Part shown: one piece after another, positions 23,208 through 34,162 of the stretch | Layout: the number at the start of each line of letters is the position of its first letter | Position numbering within the stretch: position 1 is the stretch's first letter | From: Macrothele yani | Taxonomy: Eukaryota; Arthropoda; Arachnida; Araneae; Macrothelidae | DNA length: 64,000 nucleotides | Assembly: GCA_039090855.1 (NCBI GenBank) | Contig: CM077011.1 | Location: forward strand, 18,229,001 to 18,293,000 | Direction of reading: 5' to 3' | Notes under the pieces: generated by a model | The model's input: only the letters and a program-made list of their open reading frames with translations | The model's database searches: none | What the model was told of the DNA's origin: nothing | Position numbers and translations under genes: made by a program

Positions 23208-24422
23208 CGGTTGAGTCACATTATTGTGACCACCAAGTAATATAGAGGGTAACCGCAGTGTGCAGCGCGGATAGCAGCTAGACGGGCTGGGAGTGACTCA
23301 CTAAGGTGCTGGAAGGTCTTCATAGGTATGTGGAGCCATGCTGACTGCAGTGCATCTGACAGCTGCTGTAGAGTGCGTGATGGAGGATCCATAGAGCGAA
23401 CAATACGATCGAGGTGGTCCCACAGATGCTCAATTGTGTTTAAGTCCGAGAAATTAGGGGGACCACGGAAGTACTTTGAAGTTTTCATCGTGCTCTCCCA
23501 ACCACTCTCGGACATATCTGGCTGGGTAATACGTCGCATTTTTGTGCTGGAAGATCCCATCTGCCCCAGCGAAATCCATCAGCATGTATGGGTGTACGTG
23601 CTCAGCACGGATGGATTCATAACGAATTCGGTCCATGGTGCATTCCACAGATATAAGCGGACCCAGGAAATGCCACGAAAACATTCACCAGACCATAAAG
23701 TTGCCCCACCAGCTTGTGTACTTCCAGCAATGGTTGAAGAATGTTTATTCTCCGATGTTTCTCGCCTTATACGCTAACGTCTATCTGTTCGATGAAGCAC
23801 AAAACGTGACTCATCGGAGAAGGCAATCGTATGCCAATCAACGGAGGCCCAAGTCTGTATACTGCCGTGCAAATGTAAGCCTTTTCTGCCGTTGCACCTT
23901 CGTTAGCATAGGAACAGTGTCCATCCGTCTGCATCGGCGCCTCATAAGCAGCAGGGTTTGCTGAACTGTCGTTTTAAACATTTCCGGTAGACCCTGGTTC
24001 ATTCGGACAGAGAGTTGCTCCAATGTAGCGTGTCGATCGGCCCTCAAGCGCCTTCGAAGCAGACGTTCTCATCTCACATCAATGGTACGTGGTGCTCCGC
24101 AGTTTTCAACATCGCTTTTTTGCAATGGTGCCATTTCTCCAATCACGATACAATTCAACCATAGAAGCAGGCGGACAGTTCACAAACTGCGCTGTTTCAG
24201 AAATACTGCCACCCTTGGCCCGAAAGCCGATAATCATCCCTTTTTGCAAATCTGATAAATCACTCCTTTTTTCCATGATAGCAACGAGTGACATGTTTTC
24301 AGATTGCCCACAACACACCTTATAATGCCCTCCAAGCCAGCTCACGACACGTGCCTTTTTTCATTGGCTACCCGCCATTGACGTCAAAAGAAGGAGGTGG
24401 TCACAATAATGTGACTCAACTG
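23208..24422 (-). mobile_element. Tc1-like element with TIRs
   Basis: The left end (GGTTGAGTCACATTATTGTG from 23209) and right end (CACAATAATGTGACTCAACT to 24421) are inverted copies of about 26 bp. The left edge abuts an A-run, so the TA target is not visible. Confidence 0.88.
23216..24276 (-). pseudogene. Tc1-like transposase, frameshifted
   Basis: The likely start is the ATG at 24276 (MEKRSDLSDLQKGMIIGF). The HTH reads ISETAQFVNCPPASMVELY. Downstream pieces include RRLRADRHATLEQLSVRMNQ, KVQRQKRLTFARQYTDLG, the degraded first block VTFCASSN, FQHKNATYYPARYV (second catalytic Asp replaced by Lys) and NFSDLNTIEHLWDHLDR (Glu retained). The C-terminus ends HCGYPLYYLVVTIM. It is inactive. Confidence 0.85.
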
Positions 24423-24699
24423 TGTATACATTGTAACAATGTATAAAATACTACTACATTATAGCAACGTATAAAAACTAATCCTCTGTTGTACAGGATT
24501 TCTGTAAAATATTTCCGACATTACAAAAAAGTAATGTAAAACAATCTATGTAAGTTAAAATAAAATGGTTGGCAACATACGATAGCAACACTCAAAGCTT
24601 TTTTCTGTTGTTTAGGTGAGCGCTACTGCTGAATAAAAGGAGCGTTTCATCGATAATGGCTTCCATGCAAAAAAAAAAAAAAAAACGCGTGCGTGTTGT

Positions 24700-25665
24700 A
24701 GTTCCACTAGACCAGGTCGCCGGTTACTGTCCAGCTTCACTTCAGAAAATAGTGCAGACGATCACCACCGGACGGAAAAGGCACAAATGCCTGGTATGAA
24801 AAGTTCATAGTGTTAGCGTTCTCCCCCGTGTGGGCGAACCACCGGCAACACAAGAAACAGCTGCAGCTATGCAGGAGATATTTATGCGAAGAATCAGGAA
24901 CCCCCATTGGACGTGCTTCACTGGAAACTAGGGATTCCCCGTGCCACAGTTCACAGAATTTACACATACGTCTTCATCTGTATGCTTATAATGTACAGAT
25001 CGTTCAGGCTATTCAGCCTGATGACCGGCCACGCCGTGCTGCTTTGCGACAGAGATGTTGCAGCGCATAGCTCATGATAGTGATTATCTGAACCGTGTCT
25101 ATCTATCACATGAAGCCACATTCCATGTCTCTGGTACAGTAAATAGGCACAATGTACGAATCTGAGAATCAGGAAAACCTATTGCATCATCGAATTATAG
25201 AGGGCTAGGCCGAAAATGAACGAATGGTGCGGCCTGATGCATAACAGAATCATCGGGCCCTTATTTTTAAAGAATCCACGGTAACATGTAACGTGCACAT
25301 GGACATGCTGGAGCTTTTTGTAGCACCTTATTTGCATGCACCTCAACTTTTGGTTATTTTCCAACAAGACAGTGCTCCACCACATTGATAAATAATGGTT
25401 CGTGAATTCCTGAATGCCACATTTCCGGTCAGATGGACTGGCCACGACAGTCGCTTAACATGGCTACCACAATCGCCCTATGTAACCCCTCAAGACATTT
25501 TCCTGTGGGGTTATGTGAAAGACCAAGTTTACTCTAGTGTTCCGCATGTCTAGACGTTGAAGAGCAGAATAACGAACGTCATTGGTTCTGTCTCTTCTGA
25601 GATATTAAAAAAAACATGGCGTGAAATCGAATGTCGCTTAGATGTCCTGCGGGCCACAAATGGCG
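24700..25665 (+). pseudogene. mariner-like (IS630 superfamily) transposase, degraded
   Basis: Conserved pieces read in order: HLYAYNVQIVQAIQPDDRPR at about 24970-25030, then SHEATFHVSGTVNRHNV (first block, SDEATFHVSG type, Asp changed to His), FQQDSAPPH (second Asp), SPYVTPQDIFLWGYVKDQVY (third Asp block), VIGSVSSEILKKTWREIE and RLDVLRATNGA. The FLWGYVKD block marks a mariner-like lineage distinct from the two mariners at 11-13.7 kb. Many stops; no TIRs were identified. Confidence 0.8.
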
Positions 25666-25800
25666 CCATGTAGATATGAACTGGCTAAAAGAAACTGATT
25701 TTTTTTTCTTCTGCGCCACCATTGTCACGCAATCCCTACCTTGTACCTGGCAATACATTTTTTATATTATTTTTTGTAATGTGGGAAACACTTTACGTAC

Positions 25801-25963
25801 TATAACGAAGTAAATTTCTCCGTCATTTTTGGTCTATGCCGGGATTCGAACCCGAGTCCGCTTATTCTGGAACAAGTCGCTCTACCAACTGAGCTACGCA
25901 GACGTTCATTCTGATTGCTATCTGCCTTTATGTCGTGTGCGTCCTGCTGGCAGGTACGTCACA
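25801..25963 (-). repeat. TRIM 3' LTR
   Basis: 163 bp. It starts TGTGACG next to the polypurine tract and ends CTTCGTTATA on the minus strand. Confidence 0.8.
25831..25903 (-). other. tRNA-like unit inside the 3' LTR
   Basis: Same 73-nt structure as in the 5' LTR, with two differences (CATAGACC acceptor end, and A in place of G in the anticodon loop). Confidence 0.75.
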
Positions 25964-26226
25964 TCTCCCCCCCCCGAAAGAGTGCCGGGGCATGGCCCAC
26001 GGGTCAGACGTGACTATGAATCGTTGAAGGCAACCATCCGCTGTAGAACGTGCACTTGAGAACTCCCAGTCCAATCTGGTCTGTGGAATGCAACGTCACA
26101 CACATTTATTTTTCGAAGCGCTGAAGAAGGGATTCTCTGATTTTTCCTATCTCGCGGTGTGGAAATAACATCACACCAATGCGAGATTTTGAATGGCCAG
26201 GTCATCCGGATTGTTCGGGCGGCCAT

Positions 26227-26408
26227 TATAACGAAGTAAATTTCTCCGTCATTTTTGGTCTACGCCGGCATTTTTGGTCTACGCCGGGATTCGAACCCGA
26301 GTCCGCTTATTCCGGAACAAGTCGCTCTACCAACTGAGCTACGCAGACGTTCATTCTGATTGCTATCTGCCTTAATGTCGTGTGCGTCCTGCTGGCAGGT
26401 ACGTCACA
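26227..26408 (-). repeat. TRIM 5' LTR
   Basis: 182 bp. It differs from the 3' LTR by three substitutions and a 19-bp internal duplication (CATTTTTGGTCTACGCCGG), which indicates recent insertion. Confidence 0.8.
26276..26348 (-). other. tRNA-like unit inside the 5' LTR
   Basis: 73 nt. The acceptor arms pair (GTCTGCG with CGTAGAC). The D arm is GCTCAGTTGGTAGAGC and the T arm TCGGGTTCGAATCCCGG. A-box and B-box promoter elements are intact. The anticodon arm does not fold canonically: CTTGT pairs with ATAAG around a six-base loop. It is probably a promoter-bearing relic and not a working tRNA. Confidence 0.75.
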
Positions 26409-26412
26409 GTAC

Positions 26413-27545
26413 ACTCTGTATATTTTATATATCCTACTGAAGAGTCAACTTACGCAAGTATAGTAATGATGCATTGTGACAATATATTATTTTATAGTAA
26501 CGTGTAAAACAAATCCTCCATTAAAAAAATAAGAACCAAGTAGAGATTTTTTCATCATTTTTGTGTACTCTAAACCGTATGCAATTAAAATATTAGCATT
26601 TAGTCAAAGGAAAAATTACAGTGTTGAATTTTGTTGATCGGTGTAATCAATCCTCACTGTCCTATGGCGTTTGCCGCCGGCTAAGCTAATCTTCAATATC
26701 TGTCCTGATTAGTAATCTTTCCTCACAGGAAAACATCGGCTTTGAAGAATCAAAGGAACTTGTACTTTCTCTTTTTTAGTTTCGTTCCATGCAATTAGTT
26801 TGTGCGTTACCTTGTGTAATCAGCACAGGTGCACGCGCGTTTAGCGATACCAGTGGAATCTGTCGTGGGTTGCTAATTCGTTGGCGCTGCGTAAATTTTA
26901 TTGGAGAAAAGGTGAGTAAAATCATACTGACACACACTTCTATCTATGCACTTCTGGGTTTTGTTTTCATCGGCAGTCACTTGCTCTCCTGGTTGGAGCT
27001 TACGTGCATTTTTTATGACAAAACATGGAAAAACGCTGTGACGGTAAACAAGATAATTCGGTCAGTCGACATGTTATGGCGCTTCTCCGAGCTCAGCCGA
27101 GACAGCCGACCTCCGCGGTTACCTGTAGCTCCTCCAGATTGTAATGCTAGCTCATTGTATACCCCAGAACTCAAACATGTCTTCACTTTTGATTGTCCAG
27201 AGTGCCGCTAGCAAAACATTATTTTCCGTTTCGTCTGTTTACTGCTACACTCCATTTCTCTTCGAGAGACTCCGAAGCAAATGATGTTTCTCTTTTCCCT
27301 ATTCCATCACACAGGGTACTTGAAATGTACAAAGGCGACCAATTAACGAGCGTGAGCGACTTTTGAGCTAACATTATCATAAATTGCTTTGCAAATAGTA
27401 CAAATTGAAGTCGCCAGCATTGTCTTCAGTGCCCCTTCAGACTTTGAAACATGATGTTGTTTACAAGAAAAAGCATCATTTCTGAGAATGAATGGGTCCT
27501 AATTTAGGGTTCTACTTTTCTCGTATCAGACCACACACAGCAAAA
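26413..27545. other. Unassigned region with a possible splice donor
   Basis: The open frame at 26789-27211 (140 codons) has no recognisable family. GAAAAGGTGAGTAAAATC at about 26909 is a textbook splice-donor context, so part of it could be a host exon, but nothing else supports that. Confidence 0.25.
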
Positions 27546-27549
27546 AGCA

Positions 27550-27990
27550 TGTCTGGCGGACATTTTTGGATTTCTTTAGATTCATCTTTAACCATATTTT
27601 TTTACTTTTGTCAGCAAGTGCTTTGGTCATACTCGGCAGTTTGAAAGGATGTGTTTAGAAATTAGTATGTCTCCAGCAAAACGAGAATGGTCAAACCATC
27701 TTCATTAACCTTCACAGCTTTGTCTTCACAGCTGAATGATTAAAAAACATTTTGCAATACGGCGCTGAAAAACCTGAGAGGTATAGTGTCACCATATCTA
27801 ACTCCTTTTCCAATTTTTGTGCGAAATAAAAAAAAATTCTGGGATGTTGGAACACATTTGCACTTGTATAGGCGATATCAATTATATTAACCTATACATC
27901 GTTAGTACCGCAGGATTTTAAAACAGACTATAGTGCTTCAAGTTATCAATAGCATTTTATAATCAATAAAAATATATAGTGAGAGTTCGT
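27550..27990 (-). pseudogene. RTE-like reverse transcriptase fragment
   Basis: Minus-strand frames give GTNDV.VNIIDIAYTSANV, then KLEKELDMVTLYLS/KGVRYGDTI-like sequence, SAVLQN, and KSKKIWLKMNLKKSKN (matching KKVGLKMNLSKTK). The region around the FADD motif is destroyed. This is an old LINE relic. Confidence 0.5.
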
Positions 27991-28090
27991 ATTCATTTGG
28001 TCTTTCAGTTAAACCTCCTAGTACATTAGTTTGATCTTTAGTCCTGAAGCCAATCCAGAATGCACTTAATTCCCTTACTTGAGCGATATA

Positions 28091-28309
28091 CACTGCCGGA
28101 AAGTGAAAAAAGAACACAAAGCAAGAATTGGCGGACGATGATGAAATTTACATATGTTAATGGAGTCGAGTTTACGTAGGTGTGATGTTAATTTTGTGAC
28201 CAAACGGTGAGCGCTTATGCCACAGCACGGCATAATATGCAAATTATCGTCGGTGGTATTTAAGGAGTACGGCGAAGTGAATGTAATCAGTCGTCGGCGT
28301 ACGGACACG
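28091..28309 (+). mobile_element. Tc1 element, 5' part (split by LINE)
   Basis: The left TIR CACTGCCGGAAAGTGAAAAA starts at 28091 after TA. The right TIR of the same element lies at about 35292-35319. The 5' untranslated part stops at about 28310, where the LINE begins. The coding part resumes at 34163. Confidence 0.88.
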
Positions 28310-28572
28310 TGCGATGGCCCCCGAGCAAGACTGTGTACTTACGTATTTTCGGTCTCGTGCAGTAGTGAATAGCAAAGTACGTGGGAGAAATCCTTCTCAT
28401 TATTTAGCTGCATGGAGTTGAGTTGCTTCACCACTAACTGATTTCTCATATAGTTTGTGGTCGTCAAGGATTTGACTGTGAGTTATTTTTATTTCTTGTT
28501 CTTTAAACTTCAAGTTAGAAGCTTTATTTTTGTTTTCCGGTTCCAGGCCAACCGGGGCTCCGTGCCTCCGGA

Positions 28573-30080
28573 ATGGCGAACTTTTTGAACCGACCTGAAA
28601 CCATTCAGGTTACTCATAATGGGAAGTATCCCAATGTTAATATTCTTAAGTAATTAGTCGACAAACTTGACTATCCGGAACATTTGCACACAGTCCAGCG
28701 ACTTAACAATGGACTTTTCACAGTGCGTTTAAAAACTGCTGCACAAGCGCTGCACTACCTTGAGCTCCCCTTGACAGCCTACAAGGACGTTGCGGTGAAC
28801 GTTTCGCCAGTAGATGAAGGCATTCGTACCGTCTATGTCAAACTCGTGCCCATTGACATCCCTAATGAGATCTCTGCGGCACTTACTGGATATGGGGAGA
28901 TTGTCACCCCAATTCAGAATGAGCGGCACACACTCAAAGGTCTGGAACATGTTTATACAGGCACAAGAATTGTTCGCCTGCGTATGACAAAGCCAGTACC
29001 CAATTTCCTTCAAGTGGGCCGTTGGAAGGCCATGGTCACATATGCTGGCATGATACGCACATGCCGTAGATGCGGTAATGCTGGCCACATTGTTACTCAG
29101 TGCCCATCCCGAGCTTGCCCCAACTGTAGTACGGTGGGGCACTTAGAGATCTCGTGCGAGAAAGCCTGCTCCAAGTGCGGTGCGGATTCTCACACCAAAT
29201 CCAGATGCACCCAGTCATCCTTCGCAGATGTTGTAGCTAGGCCTTCAACAGCAACCCTTGTTTTCAATGAGGAGTTTCCAGAGCTACCGTCCACCAGTAC
29301 TACTGTTGTTCCCGGGGACTCTGGTGTTTCTGATGCAGTTGTTACCATGGACCCGGAACATGTTGCTTCTTTGAAATTACCGGTTGTCATACCTGTCGAT
29401 CCGCCTTCTGAGAATGTCATGACTTCTGTTAATCAAGAGACCTTGGTTGTTGACGGCCGCGTCGAGCCTGGAGCTTCTTCTGCTGTTTCACCAGTGCAAG
29501 ATCTTGAGGCTCTTGACATGCCATGTACAGAGGTCACCTCACTGCCTCTTGCCGTTTAATCGGCTGTTGTTATTAGGTCTGAGCCATCATGGACGCCGAC
29601 GTATGTACCGAGGTCCCTGAGCCTCATTCACCTGATTCTCCTGACGCCCAAGTCGGATTTGTTACCACTGTTGCATTTACAGAGGTTATTTTGGATGATG
29701 ACAGCATTTACATAGATTCCGTTGATGATGTTGCTTTCACCTCTCCTGTCGGAACTGTCTCCCTACCTTCCACCTCCGGGCACAAAGTTGTACCCGTTAT
29801 CCATTCCAGCAGGCCGCCGGAACGTGTTCCTGTTACCATCCACAATGTTACTCCTTCCAGCTCGTCCTGCTGACCATTCCTACCGTCAACAACGACAGTC
29901 CTCTACATCTTCGGAGGTCAGGACTCGCGGCAGCCGTTCGGCAAGTGTTCATCCTGGCCGTCGGGAAAGATCTCCCGTCCAACTGGAGGAAGGAGCCCCC
30001 CCCCCCAAGTAGCCGCCGACGGAACCGTCGCCGGAATCACAACCGTTCCACCTCTGGAGATTGGCATCGTCAGTTCTAAG
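28573..30080 (+). pseudogene. LINE ORF1, gag-like zinc-knuckle protein, broken
   Basis: An RNA-binding protein of the LINE ribonucleoprotein. The start ATG at 28573 (MANFLNRPETIQVTHNGKY) is followed by a single in-frame TAA at 28651-28653, and then a 291-codon open stretch to 29559. Residues about 164-212 hold three CCHC knuckles (CRRCGNAGHIVTQC, CPNCSTVGHLEISC, CSKCGADSHTKSRC). A Ser/Thr/Pro-rich acidic tail follows. Frameshifts near 29560 and 29870 separate the rest, which ends in a basic tail SSRRRRNRRRNHNRSTSGDW before TAA near 30080. With the nonsense codon and shifts it cannot be translated whole. Confidence 0.85.
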
Positions 30081-30146
30081 TGCCGGTCCACGTTTCTAAA
30101 ACGGGTGGGCTAATTTGAATCAACCCTCCTTACTGACCTTTGTTTT

Positions 30147-33100
30147 GTGTATTTTTGTATTTCAATTATCTGCTTAACCTTCAACCTTAAAGTTTCAACA
30201 TTAAATATTCAGGGACTTCGGTCCCGGTCAGTAAGGCATTGGCTCATCGGCTGGATTATGACCCAGGATATTGATATCCTGTGTGTCCAGGAAACATTTT
30301 TTAACAATTTTAGGCATGTTTCGGATTTTCGTCATTACACTAATGCCCCGTGCTGGTTTAGTCTTTCTCCGACTAGTCACAGGGGCGTCGAAATTATTGT
30401 CAACCCTAACTTCAAGGGTCGACAACTGAAATTTCAATATGATGACGAGGGTCGAGTAGCTTCTGTCAGCTTCGCCCTCGCTGAGTTTAAAATTCGCGTT
30501 ATTTCAGCCTATGCGCCATTGGAACCCGCCCAACGGGGTAGATTCCTCAGGAGTCTCCCTTTATTTTTTTTGGGGGTGAAGACTTCCTCATTTTGGGGGT
30601 GACTTTAATCTTGTAACGGAGCCTCTTGATAAACAGGGGGTACCTGGCAGACGGACTCGTCCCGGGCTGTCTTATCCGGGTTCATGTCGGGGGCGGGGCT
30701 GGTGGACGCCTGACGTTCTACTCACCCTGGGGTCTTCGACTGGACTTGGACGGATGGCTCGGTTCAGGCCCGCCTGGACAGGATTCCTGTGGGGGCCCTG
30801 GGGATTGTGACCTTGTGTCTTTTGTTCATTGTGATGTTAATTATGTGTTTCTCCGTGTGAGTGACCACCGTGCCGTTTCTGGTGAGATCGTTCTAACAGG
30901 GGCCCGGACACGAACTCAGGGCCCGTGGAGGATGAATCTGAATCTTCTCGAAGATGACGACATCCTTCAGGGCCTTGAGAGGTTGCTTCGGGGTGAAATT
31001 CAGTTTGAGACTCATCACACTGGTGAGTGGTGGGAGGGTGTTAAACTTAAAGTGAAGTCTTATTTACAACTTCAGGGGAAACTTTCGGCTCGTCAGCGGC
31101 TTTTAGAGCGAACTCGCCTTGTCTGTATGTTGCGTGCATGCAAAGCCGGGCAGCAAATGGGAGCGCAGAATGCTGGTATGATTGCTAAACTTTAAGTTCA
31201 GTTGACATATTTATATTGTAAAACCGGCCAAAGATGCACACAGGACTCTATTTCACAAAATTTGGAAAACGAGATTTCACTTGCAAGTTTTTTGCGAAAT
31301 CTCGCAGAAACAAAATTATTTCCCAGGTAATTCCTGGCTTACAGCATGAGTCGTAACCTTTCAACCAGAAATTCACAATTTGGTTTTCTCGCATTTCAGA
31401 GACCTGTTTGTATCTGATGAAGTGCAGCAGTCGTCCGTCGACTCTTGGGTCGCTGACGTGACCCAACTCGACGCCGCGGCTTCTGTGCTTACATCGGGCC
31501 CTGTCTGTATTTCTGAGGTGAGGCAAGCCATTATCGGCTTGCGTAATGGTCGCAGTCCGGGTACTGATGGCATCCGTGTCGAATTTTATAAACGTTTTGT
31601 TGATTTGCTTGCTGAACCTCTATGTGATGTTTTTAATCATGTTCTGTCAACTGGGCAGTTAACCACGGCGATGCGGCTTGGTCAGATTGTTTTGGTTAAC
31701 AAGCGGCGTGATGGTCCTGGTCGTTATTTGGGAGAGTGGAGACCCATCACTCTTCCCAATTACGATTATAAGATTTTTGCTAAAGTCCTTGCTAACCGAC
31801 TGATTAGGGTTATTTCTGGCCTAGTAGGCGTGTGCCAGGTTTCTGGAATCCCGGGGAGGAGAATTTTTCAAAATTTAGTCCTCGTGCGGGACGGTATTCA
31901 CTACCTCGACCGCAAGAGGTTGAAGTGCTGTATCCTTTCTTTGGATCAGAGCAAAGCCTTTGACAGGGTCTCTCACAAGTACCTGGTGACCCTGCTGGAG
32001 GCTTGTAACTTTAGCCAAGATTTTGTACACATGGTGAAGGTTATGTATACTGATACCTTTAGTTTTATCCGAGTCAACGGTCAGCCTACGGACTGCTTTC
32101 CCATCCGGAGAGGGGTCCGCCAAGGCTGCCCGTTGTCTGCTGCACTGTTCGTACTGAGCATTGAAACTCTCCTTAAGAAGATTCAATCTGCACCGAATAT
32201 CTCTGGCATCCCAGTTCCGGGTTCGAGCTTTACAACAGCTGAGCTCAAATACCTAGCGTATGCAGATGACGTTGTTCTCTTCCTTCGGGATGAGATTTCC
32301 TTGAGAAATTTGTTTTATGTTTATGATGTTTATGCGGACAGTGCAGGCGCTGCATTGAATGTGGATAAAACTAAAGCCTTGTGTTTTGGGAATTGGTCAC
32401 CTGACGTTTTGCAGTTTGTAGGCTCAACCGATGATCCCATAAAGATCCTCGGTGTTTACTTTGATAAAGGGGTTTCACCGCAAGACGTGGTGCTCTGTTC
32501 AACAGAAGCTCACGTCGGAATGTGCTTGGTGGGAGGGCTGCCAAATTTCTTTTTTTAATAGGGCTAAATTGGCTAACAGTCTCTTGGTTTCCAAAATTGC
32601 TTTTTGCGGTACCCTACAACCCCCGACGTACAGGGTCCTTTTGGCTCTAAATTCTCTAGTTTTGCGATTTGTCTGGGGAACTAGAGCTGTCCTTTCTCGG
32701 GATTGCCTGGTTCAACCAGTCCATCGGGGGGGGAGACTGGGTGTTCGGCACATTCTTGCGTGGTGTCGCGCGTTGATGATTTCTAATGTGGCCTACATCC
32801 TGAAAAGCGATTCTCATCCTAGCTTTAACTTTGCGTGTTATTTCATTTCCTATAATATTAGGTTATTTTCTTTCGCTTGTAACTACCTTGGGCCTAGAGC
32901 TCAGAGGCCCGGTGGACCACAAGGCACTACCATTTGTGAGGCTAGATTGTTAACTAGCCAGAACATAAGGTGTTCCTCTTGGCATCAACCCGATGCCCTT
33001 TATAATGTATACTTGCCATCCTTTGCTCCTCACATTCAGCGCAGGTTTCCCGCCTTGGAGATGAACTGGAGGGTCGCATGGGCCAATGTTGCGTTTGCGG

Positions 33101-33603
33101 GTGTGGAAGGTCGTGTGCGTGACCTGCAGTGGCGCTTGGCTCATGGGGTGATTTTCATCCGTGATTCCCTTTTTCGTTGGGGAGTCATCGACTCCCCGGA
33201 CTGTCCCCACTGCGGACAGCCGGAGTCTTTATGCCACCGATTTGTAGAATGTAATTTTGTTCGAAAAGTTTGGCAACTTTTGTCTAGATGGATTTCTGTT
33301 AATATGTGTAATTTTAAAAGTATTGTTTTTAAGCACCCGCTACCTGTTTCCAGTCAGCGTGCCTATGGTTTAAAGGTGATCCTTGCTACTGCTTGTACTG
33401 TGTTACATGATACTGCTCTGTCTGACCACGTGAGGCTCTATTCGAATAGGCCTGATGTGGTCGCCCTCTTTGTCAAGATCAGATTGCGTGAGAGGGTGAT
33501 TTCCGACTTTCACCACTGGCCGGAAGACGTTTTTCGCGTCCGATGGCTTTGTTGGTCTCGACTGGTTTCCTTACGCAATAATGTGCTCTGCTTTCGGTTC
33601 TGA
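30147..33603 (+). pseudogene. LINE ORF2, endonuclease-reverse transcriptase, broken
   Basis: The polyprotein nicks target DNA and reverse-transcribes the element RNA. The N-terminal AP-endonuclease shows STLNIQGLRS, DILCVQETFF, ISAYAPLEP and, after a frameshift in a T/G run near 30570, GGDFNLVTEPLDK and RVSDHRAVSGEI (catalytic SDH). The RT domain lies mainly in the 392-codon frame 31380-32558: GRSPGTDGIRVEFYK, EWRPITLPNYDYKIFAKVLA, GIPGRRIFQNLVLVRD, LDQSKAFDRVSHKYL, RRGVRQGCPLSAALF and the catalytic YADD at 32259-32270. A frameshift near 32530 leads to the C-terminal part, ending 33603, with a CCHC-type motif (CPHCGQPESLCHRFVEC, 33202 onward). Region 31190-31380 is degraded. Confidence 0.9.
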
Positions 33604-34162
33604 ATGTGTTTTCTGTTGGAGCATGTCGCATGCCTGACAACCGCTGCTCTTTTTACTTGCTTGCCTGGATCCTGTGTTTGCATCATGAATTGTATTTACA
33701 TGCTTTTCTACTATGTATATATTGTCTTTGTCTGCATTTGTCTATGCTTGGCCCGCGCTTTTGAACGGTCTGTTGTCTGTGGCAGGTGTTGTGCCTCTCG
33801 GACGACAGTTCAGACCACTTCCTGCGCCTTTGTCATGCCTTTTGGGCGGGAAGGGGTGTGACAAATGACTTTTCATGATTTTGTTTTGGTTGGAGGTGCC
33901 TAGATGTGGGTCCACTTTTTCTCTAAGCACATCCACCCTGTTTTCAGAGATATTTCTTCCCTGGAAGTGTTATTGCTTGTGTTTCGTCTTCCGAGTTTGG
34001 TAAGTAAGGTAAGTAGTTTCTTTTCTTTTTAGAGTGTGTGTGTGTGTGTGTGTGTGTGTTTCACTTCGATGATGATAGTGCCTTGGCTGACCCATAATAT
34101 ATGTTTCAGCAGAACAGTGTACAGCCTTGTGCTGTACCCCAGTTCACTAACTGAGAAGAAGT
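33604..34162 (+). other. LINE 3' UTR with (GT)n
   Basis: Non-coding tail of the LINE. A (GT)n run lies at about 34033-34059. No poly(A) tail precedes the Tc1 coding start. Confidence 0.6.

Larger units (their letters stand above)
25801..26408 (-). mobile_element. Miniature LTR retrotransposon (TRIM) with tRNA-like LTRs
   Basis: Two nearly identical terminal direct repeats (25801-25963 and 26227-26408) flank 263 bp. The 4-bp sequence GTAC lies directly outside both (25797-25800 and 26409-26412). On the minus strand the LTR starts TGTGACGTACC. ATGGCCGCCCGAACAATCC follows the 5' LTR and looks like a primer-binding site; apart from one extra base it resembles the lysine-tRNA type PBS. The 12-nt polypurine tract GGGGGGGGGAGA immediately precedes the 3' LTR. 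No protease or reverse transcriptase is encoded, so mobility would need a partner in trans. Confidence 0.82.
28317..34162 (+). mobile_element. Tx1-like LINE (L1 superfamily), nearly full length
   Basis: A 5.8-kb non-LTR element with a 5' UTR (28317-28572), ORF1 with three CCHC knuckles, ORF2 with endonuclease and reverse transcriptase, and a 3' UTR containing (GT)n. It is inserted at the start codon of a Tc1 transposase. Imperfect 7-bp flanks, TGCGATG (28310-28316) and TGCAATG (34163-34169), are the likely target duplication. RT signatures such as GIPGRRIFQNLVLVRD place it with Tx1-type elements; this is from family knowledge. Confidence 0.85.

Noticed and set aside
25831..25903. Functional tRNA gene
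   Set aside because: The anticodon arm cannot form a normal 5-bp stem with a 7-base loop, the two copies would read different anticodons, and both sit in LTRs.
26014..26226. 70-codon minus-strand ORF filling the TRIM interior
   Set aside because: Its ATG overlaps the primer-binding site. No Gag, protease or RT motif; probably chance.
26789..27211. 140-codon frame as a gene
   Set aside because: Only a splice-donor-like GGTGAGTA supports it; composition and sequence show no family.
28729..29142. 137-codon minus-strand frame opposite LINE ORF1
   Set aside because: Antisense shadow of the zinc-knuckle ORF; no motif of its own.
30626..31195. 189-codon frame as a separate gene
   Set aside because: It is the end of the endonuclease domain and the linker of LINE ORF2 after frameshifts.
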